64,000 nucleotides of DNA, taken from contig OZ023207.1 in assembly GCA_963995525.1 (NCBI GenBank), forward strand, positions 3,316,105 to 3,380,104. The letters are read 5' to 3'. Every line of letters starts with the position of its first letter. Position 1 is the first letter of the stretch. A program made the position numbers and the translations under genes. Positions 59,340 through 64,000 of this stretch are shown here, piece after piece. The notes under the pieces are model-generated. The model ran no database searches. It was not told the DNA's origin and saw only the letters and a program-made list of their open reading frames with translations. The stretch is from Escarpia spicata. Lineage: Eukaryota > Annelida > Polychaeta > Sabellida > Siboglinidae.

Positions 59340-59730
59340 GTAGGCATTTCCGTTTACTAGCTTTATGTCTTGTTGTGTTCGGATGCTTGCTGCCCTAACG
59401 GGATTAGTGTACTCCGCTGCAAGAATGCGCCATCATACGAGCTCAACGACAAACGGTAGCACAAACTGGGTCGATCGGAGGTCTTGTCTTCGTCGGAAAC
59501 ATCCCGTGTTTGACTAAGTCAATGCGTTCCGGTAGGATTGTTTTGATTATATGTCTGGCGTATGTAGTACCCACAATTCCTGTCATTGTACGCACAACTG
59601 CATTAGTTTTATGGATGAAATAGACGTTGCCGTCTTCCTTTCAATTCTTAGCAATGTGGGCTATATTTAGCAACTCCTTTTTGTCGCTAGTCTACTGTAC
59701 ATGGTCTTGTTTAGATATGTTCCTAGCAAA
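59340..59730 (+). pseudogene. G8: GPCR fragment, TM5 to TM7
   Basis: Plus-strand reading gives a TM5-like end with VYSAARMRHH (about 59,408), then SMRSGRIVLIICLAYVVPTIPVI (about 59,520-59,590, TM6, aligning to SIRSGRSILFICLAYLILTIP of G5), then FLAMWAIFSNSFLSLVYCTW (59,646-59,705, TM7). One stop precedes TM7. No long open frame exists, so ORF calling misses it. Its TM1-TM4 are not adjacent. Confidence 0.75.
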
Positions 59731-59950
59731 ACCTTTAAACGCTATAGTTATTATGCCTGTTGGAAGAAGTATAACTTTCTGTAACAGTATATAATATGTC
59801 ATCGTTTTTCGTTAAATAAAAAAGTAAATATGTCATGCACGCATTTAACGATTCACATAGGATAGTGCATTGAGTCACCTCCTGTTCGTTGTGGTGATTA
59901 ATTTGATCAATATAAAAGTATCTGGACACAAAGAACTCACGAACTGAAGA
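59731..59950. other. Non-coding spacer
   Basis: No feature found between G8 and the following LINE remnant. Confidence 0.4.
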
Positions 59951-59951
59951 A

Positions 59952-60650
59952 ACAACATATGCAGACGATATAGGAGTGGCGGCTGATGAAACCAGGAACT
60001 AGAGGAAAAGTTGAAAGAATGGCCTCTGAATGAACCTGGAGAAGACTGTAGTTGTGTGGATATATGAAAAGTAGATTGATTTGCACGTAGGTGTTGAAGA
60101 CGATTAAACAGGTAAACTGCTTTCTGTGCTTAAGCGGTACAGTGTTTGACAACGGAGGAAGTAGTAAGACAGTACGGGGGAGGGTACATGGAGTAGGGCA
60201 GAAGGCATTATATGAGAAGGAGGACAGAAGAAACAAATAAAAGGAAATGTGTGGTACAAAACTCTGTATATAGGTTGCGAACTCAGGCACAGAGAGAGCG
60301 ATTGAAAAAGCTACTGGTACCAGGCAACAACTACCTCCGAAGGAAATGTAAAATAACCCAAGAAGATGAAGGAAGACGAAGGAATTGAGAGAAGAGATGG
60401 GCATGAAAACATAACAATTACAATTAAACTAGTTGGAAATTGACAGCGGTATCTGCAACATATAACAAACGGAAAGAAGGGCATTGGCAGCACAAGAGGC
60501 GGCAGAGGAAGAACAGGAAGACCAAAGCTTCGACAGAATGACAGCGTGAAACTAAACCTTGGAAAGAGAAATGCGAACACCCGAGAACGGAAGACCACTG
60601 AAGTAATCAGGGGGAGATGGAGATCACTGCCAAGCACAGTAGAGTAAGTT
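59952..60650 (+). pseudogene. Degenerate LINE, RT catalytic block to C-terminus
   Basis: Across frameshifts the plus strand gives TYADDIGVAADE (59,954-59,990, catalytic YADD), QELEEKLKEW, a GTVFDNGGSSK block, RLKKL...NNYLRR, DEGRRRN-LREEMGM, and a final KLRQNDSVKLNLGKRNANTR-like end near 60,525-60,580. This order (YADD, thumb, basic GRPKLRW-type C-terminus) is that of a LINE family different from CR1 and L2. Long minus-strand frames over it are shadows. Confidence 0.7.
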
Positions 60651-61055
60651 ACTTATTGAAGTGGAACCCGACTCCCAAGGGATGCACGAAGAATAGTTGA
60701 GCGTCAAGGGATGATTCGGTGTTCATTGGTACACGAAGTTTTGCACCAATAATGCACACCTATTATATTCATACTATAACACTTTCTTGTGAAACTGGGT
60801 GGTAATATTAATGGTTAACACAATACTATAGAATGTGTCAAAATACTATAAAAACAATTTGACCACAAGGTCATTTACTTAGAGTTCACATTAATATGTG
60901 CAGGTGAATACCGGACCCGCTCAGTCCAGGTGGTTGTGCGTATCATTGATCACTCGTTGGTCATTGGTGTTTGTAAGCAACGGTCTTTAGAAAATAACGA
61001 GGTTATAGGCATGGTGGGAACGTGTGAACACGCCACGGGAACACAGGAACTCTAA
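60651..61055. other. Non-coding spacer
   Basis: No feature supported. Confidence 0.4.
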
Positions 61056-61059
61056 GTCT

Positions 61060-61280
61060 TGTACAAATATTGGTACATTGGAGATCGACGATATCAAGCC
61101 AGTTCTCATCAGTGTTTTCACAGTTTTGAATTTAGCACGGAACTGTGTCGTGATCGTAGTAATCGTCAAATATCCGCAACTCTTCGATTATCGCACGACG
61201 CTCTTCATGTTGTCTCTCGCGCTGTCTGATCTCGCCAACGACTGTACGTCGATGCCCATCATGTACAATTGTTGCCATAA
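61060..61280 (+). pseudogene. G9: GPCR fragment, TM1 and TM2
   Basis: The frame 61,024-61,299 reads IGTLEIDDIKPVLISVFTVL, KYPQLFDYRTTLFMLSLALSDLAN, DCTSMPIM and then leaves the family. It matches the TM1-TM2 part of G7 but is uninterrupted here and lies on the opposite strand. Cut off before TM3. Confidence 0.88.
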
Positions 61281-61336
61281 TGAACCGGATCAGCTATGAA
61301 ATAACCCACACTCGGCGCCGTTGTTAGTACGTAAAG

Positions 61337-62640
61337 GCATGGAGAACCTCTACCTGAGGTGTCTTATGAGAACTTGGTGAGGCTCATCGTCTCATTGACA
61401 ACAGCAACATTGTAGATGGTACAGAGTGTAAGTGTCCTGTAATCTTGCATTAAAATTTAAACCACCTTAAATTATTTTTATTTGTGTTTTGTTTCTATGA
61501 CAGTACATTTGTTCCTAGCATTATTTAGGCAAATCAGTTAAGGTAACATTTGAAGATCAATGGCACGAGTGTCTTCAGTGGTCAACTTTATCATAGCATC
61601 TCCGTAAGCCTTTTACATATAGAGCGACATAATGTACACTTGGCGATATTAGTATTTCAGTGTTGCATGGGAGTCTCAACCCCTTATAGTGTTTGTATTT
61701 TGCAATGAAACAGTATTGGTTGTGTACATCCACTCATCCCATACATTGGGTGTCTGTTGTAGTACCACTGATTGTCCCATCATCACCCACTCCTGAACAA
61801 GAAAGTCTGCTTATGATTAACAATATATAAGTACTCTACGGAAGTTGTAATATGCAACACACTAGTGAGAAATAATCATATCATCTACAAAACTAAGATA
61901 TTGAAGAATATGACGATAACAGTTCCTTCTATGTTTGCTTGATCAGCTTCTTCACTTCATAATACAATTATTGTAATGTACCGGTATGTTATTTATTGCT
62001 AATCTACAAAGGTTTACAGGGCGTAATTACATGTGGGTGATAATGTGTCTACATATTGTATTCCCATTCAATCCAATTAACTGGAAATTACTTTATAGCC
62101 AATGGACAAGTTGTGGGAATAAAGGGGATTATAATTTCAATTATAAAATAAAGGGGTTAATTAAAAACATCAAGAGGGACAAATGATAGCAGTCTGTGGA
62201 GGAATCTCATCGCATATGGTCATTACAGGAAATTAGGAATGGGGTATGTCAATTGTTTTGTAATTTCTCTAAACACCGTGTTTCATAATTGTGAATCACT
62301 TTTTCTGCTATAAAAAGCACATGCTACAACATTTCACATACAAAATTAAGAGGCTAGATCATCTTAAAAGTAAAGTATAATTCAACTTATTTGTACACAT
62401 ATTTATTAGAAGCCTGATAGGTGTTCAGATCAATATTATATTTAAATGCATAATATTACACTTTTACACTTGTTTTTAACTGTTTACATCAACATTGTTC
62501 CAGATGCTGGTGATGGTGTGCTAAATGCTGTATCTGAATATGTCCCTGGGGTACAGCCCTCAAGAAGCTATGGGATACAGTGGTAGTGGTCCATGACATC
62601 CATTGGTCCACTTTCTTCCTGCAGTTGTTCTTCAGCAACT
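61337..62640 (+). repeat. Two-copy repeat, copy 2 (with 49,080-49,995)
   Basis: Begins with the same GMENLYL(R/K)C phrase of the Myb-like exon, already broken by a stop, and runs colinearly to cactttcttcctgcag at about 62,624. About 455 bp at 61,885-62,345 has no counterpart in copy 1. Confidence 0.85.
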
Positions 62641-62945
62641 AAGAGTTTAATAGATAGTGTTCTTACCTTCAGTTGTGTTGTATGGTTTGGTAGCCTGGAC
62701 ATGAAAGACAATGGTGCGCTGTCTCGCATTGTCAAAGTCACAGGAACAAAATATTGGGTCAGGGCAGACTTGTACATTGGCGCTGTCAGATGGAAAGCTA
62801 CTACTATTTTCTGCGACCCCACCCATACTTTTTTGGTCAGTTCCAGCAGCTTCCGTCAGGCTGACGATACAAGATGCTCCTTGCACGGAAGAATCTCTTT
62901 AATAATTTTTTTACACCAACTGCAGTGTCAATTCTCAACTGTAAG
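62640..62945 (+). pseudogene. LINE C-terminal fragment
   Basis: Reads SVLTFSCVVWFGSL, LSRIVKVTGTKYWV, TTIFCDPTHTF, then after a frameshift LPSG-RYKMLLARKNLFNNFF and AVSILN. This is the C-terminal signature (VLTF-WFG, LPSGRRYR, NSF-P-A--LN) of a LINE family common in aquatic animals. No tail was found. Confidence 0.8.
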
Positions 62946-63647
62946 TAAGGGTATTCTGTAACAGTATTTTGATTGCGTTTAATCGGCAGTATGATCAATA
63001 CTCTGCTGGAACACTATTACTGTTTCACTCTAGGCCCCTCTTCGTGGTACATTGTATGTCATTACACTGTACTGTTTGTGCCTTAGTGTCCTGCAGTGTC
63101 TATGTCGTGGCTCCACAGTGGCTGTGTTCTAACTTGTAATGCCGGCGCCAGACGTCTAGTTAGTCATGATAACGCCATTATTCTTCTTCTTTTATCTGGA
63201 TTATTATTTAGCTTAAGGACTGAATGTTCATAATAAACGTGTGCATTTGTAAATGAATCTTAGGAATTTTAAGCATGACTGTGATTTCCTAATAATCTCT
63301 TGCAATATATATATATGTGTTTAATTGAACTATTATAATCTTTGATATAATGCTTACCATTTTATAACGTTTACCATTTTATAATGTATTTATTCTGACC
63401 CCATGTATTAGCCTGATTGTTTATAGTAGTACTTGCATGGTAGACATTCTCCTCCTGTGGTTTTATTTTTTATTTGTTTACCTGTTTACTTATTTACTTA
63501 TCTATTTTTCTATTGTGGTTTACTTATCTATGTGTATGGGATGTATCACTATATCCTATTGTGCACTTAATATGAACATCATGTGATAACCTTAACATTG
63601 TATACATATATATGTAAGTTACACTTCTTACTCTATGTTTTTACTCT
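62946..63647. other. Non-coding, no recognisable feature
   Basis: AT-rich, with tatttacttatttactta-like low complexity around 63,470-63,530. Confidence 0.5.
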
Positions 63648-64000
63648 TTTCAGTGATATTTACTAGGCCAAACATATTTTCGAAAACATTTTGTTACGAT
63701 AAAAATCAATAACATGAGCTTGTCCAAACGACCGGAAATCGCTGGTAGCTTCTCAACAAGTGATGATGCAATAGAAGTGAATAATTTATTGAACTTAATG
63801 ACAAGAGTAATTTCCCCCTCTTTTGCTGCAAATCTGTTTGAACATTGTACATTTATTTTAATGCTTCATCCAAGTACATATCATAAAAAAACAGATAAGC
63901 GAGCGAAAAAAATTAAAACTCCAAATACATTTACGCCCCAATACACTCATCATAGCGGCTACTAGCATCCTTATGGCTTGTCCCTTCCTAAGAATCTTGA
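63648..64000 (-). pseudogene. LINE-D fragment, cut by window end
   Basis: Colinear with 54,580-54,930: the same minus-strand pre-RT region (GQAHVIDFY near 63,720) with additional lesions. It continues past the window. Confidence 0.85.

Noticed and set aside
59937..60637. Minus-strand frames of 155 and 108 codons
   Set aside because: They lie opposite a degenerate plus-strand LINE with recognisable RT blocks and have no motif.

Overview
This is a metazoan genomic window, AT-rich, intron-poor where coding, and dominated by retrotransposon and DNA-transposon debris. I see no bacterial, organellar or rRNA features. The evidence is intronless seven-transmembrane receptor genes in a dispersed cluster, several clades of non-LTR retrotransposon (CR1-like, L2-like and others), Ty3/Gypsy remnants, a tRNA-derived SINE and abundant microsatellites. 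A marine invertebrate, perhaps a non-vertebrate deuterostome, is my guess from the element mix; the sequence does not prove it.

The backbone of the left two thirds is a repeated module: a rhodopsin-like GPCR on the minus strand, then an L2-like LINE ('LINE-A') on the plus strand, then a second GPCR piece (TM5 to the C-terminus, minus strand). Copies lie at about 2.5-5.4 kb, 11.8-16.4 kb, 16.5-22.6 kb and 32.1-42.4 kb. Only one receptor (G5, 32,923-33,852) is an open 309-residue 7TM gene. G1 (4.1 kb) has a clean in-frame loss of TM1-TM2. G2 (12.9 kb) has one nonsense codon and one 10-bp deletion. G3, G4 and G6 are fragments. A related subfamily is represented by broken copies at 55.3-56.2, 59.3-59.7 and 61.1-61.3 kb. 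The family lacks a DRY motif (CKM or FKM instead) and has NSxxY for NPxxY.

The modules are split by later insertions that can be read as nested events. A 6,685-bp element (34,336-41,020) with short inverted termini and TTAA duplications splits one LINE-A copy. A CR1 copy (17,191-20,313) splits another. A 2,849-bp element with about 115-130 bp inverted termini (25,280-28,128) splits a CR1 ORF1 remnant, apparently with a GAA duplication, and carries a decayed gene of a family I cannot place. An inverted duplication (1-1,799 against 8,067-10,794) copies Gypsy and CR1 sequence together.

The best-preserved mobile gene is a CR1-type endonuclease/reverse transcriptase ORF at 43,466-46,144. The right third holds a Myb/SANT-like exon inside a two-copy repeat (49 and 61 kb), a 16-unit 46-bp satellite in which every unit is a hairpin (51,653-52,387), an element with inverted termini at 57.8-58.9 kb, and degenerate LINE pieces. 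Two LINE-A copies contain an in-frame 45-bp minisatellite grown inside the reverse transcriptase frame. All alignments were done by eye; family names rest on motifs and on recalled family patterns, with no database search.
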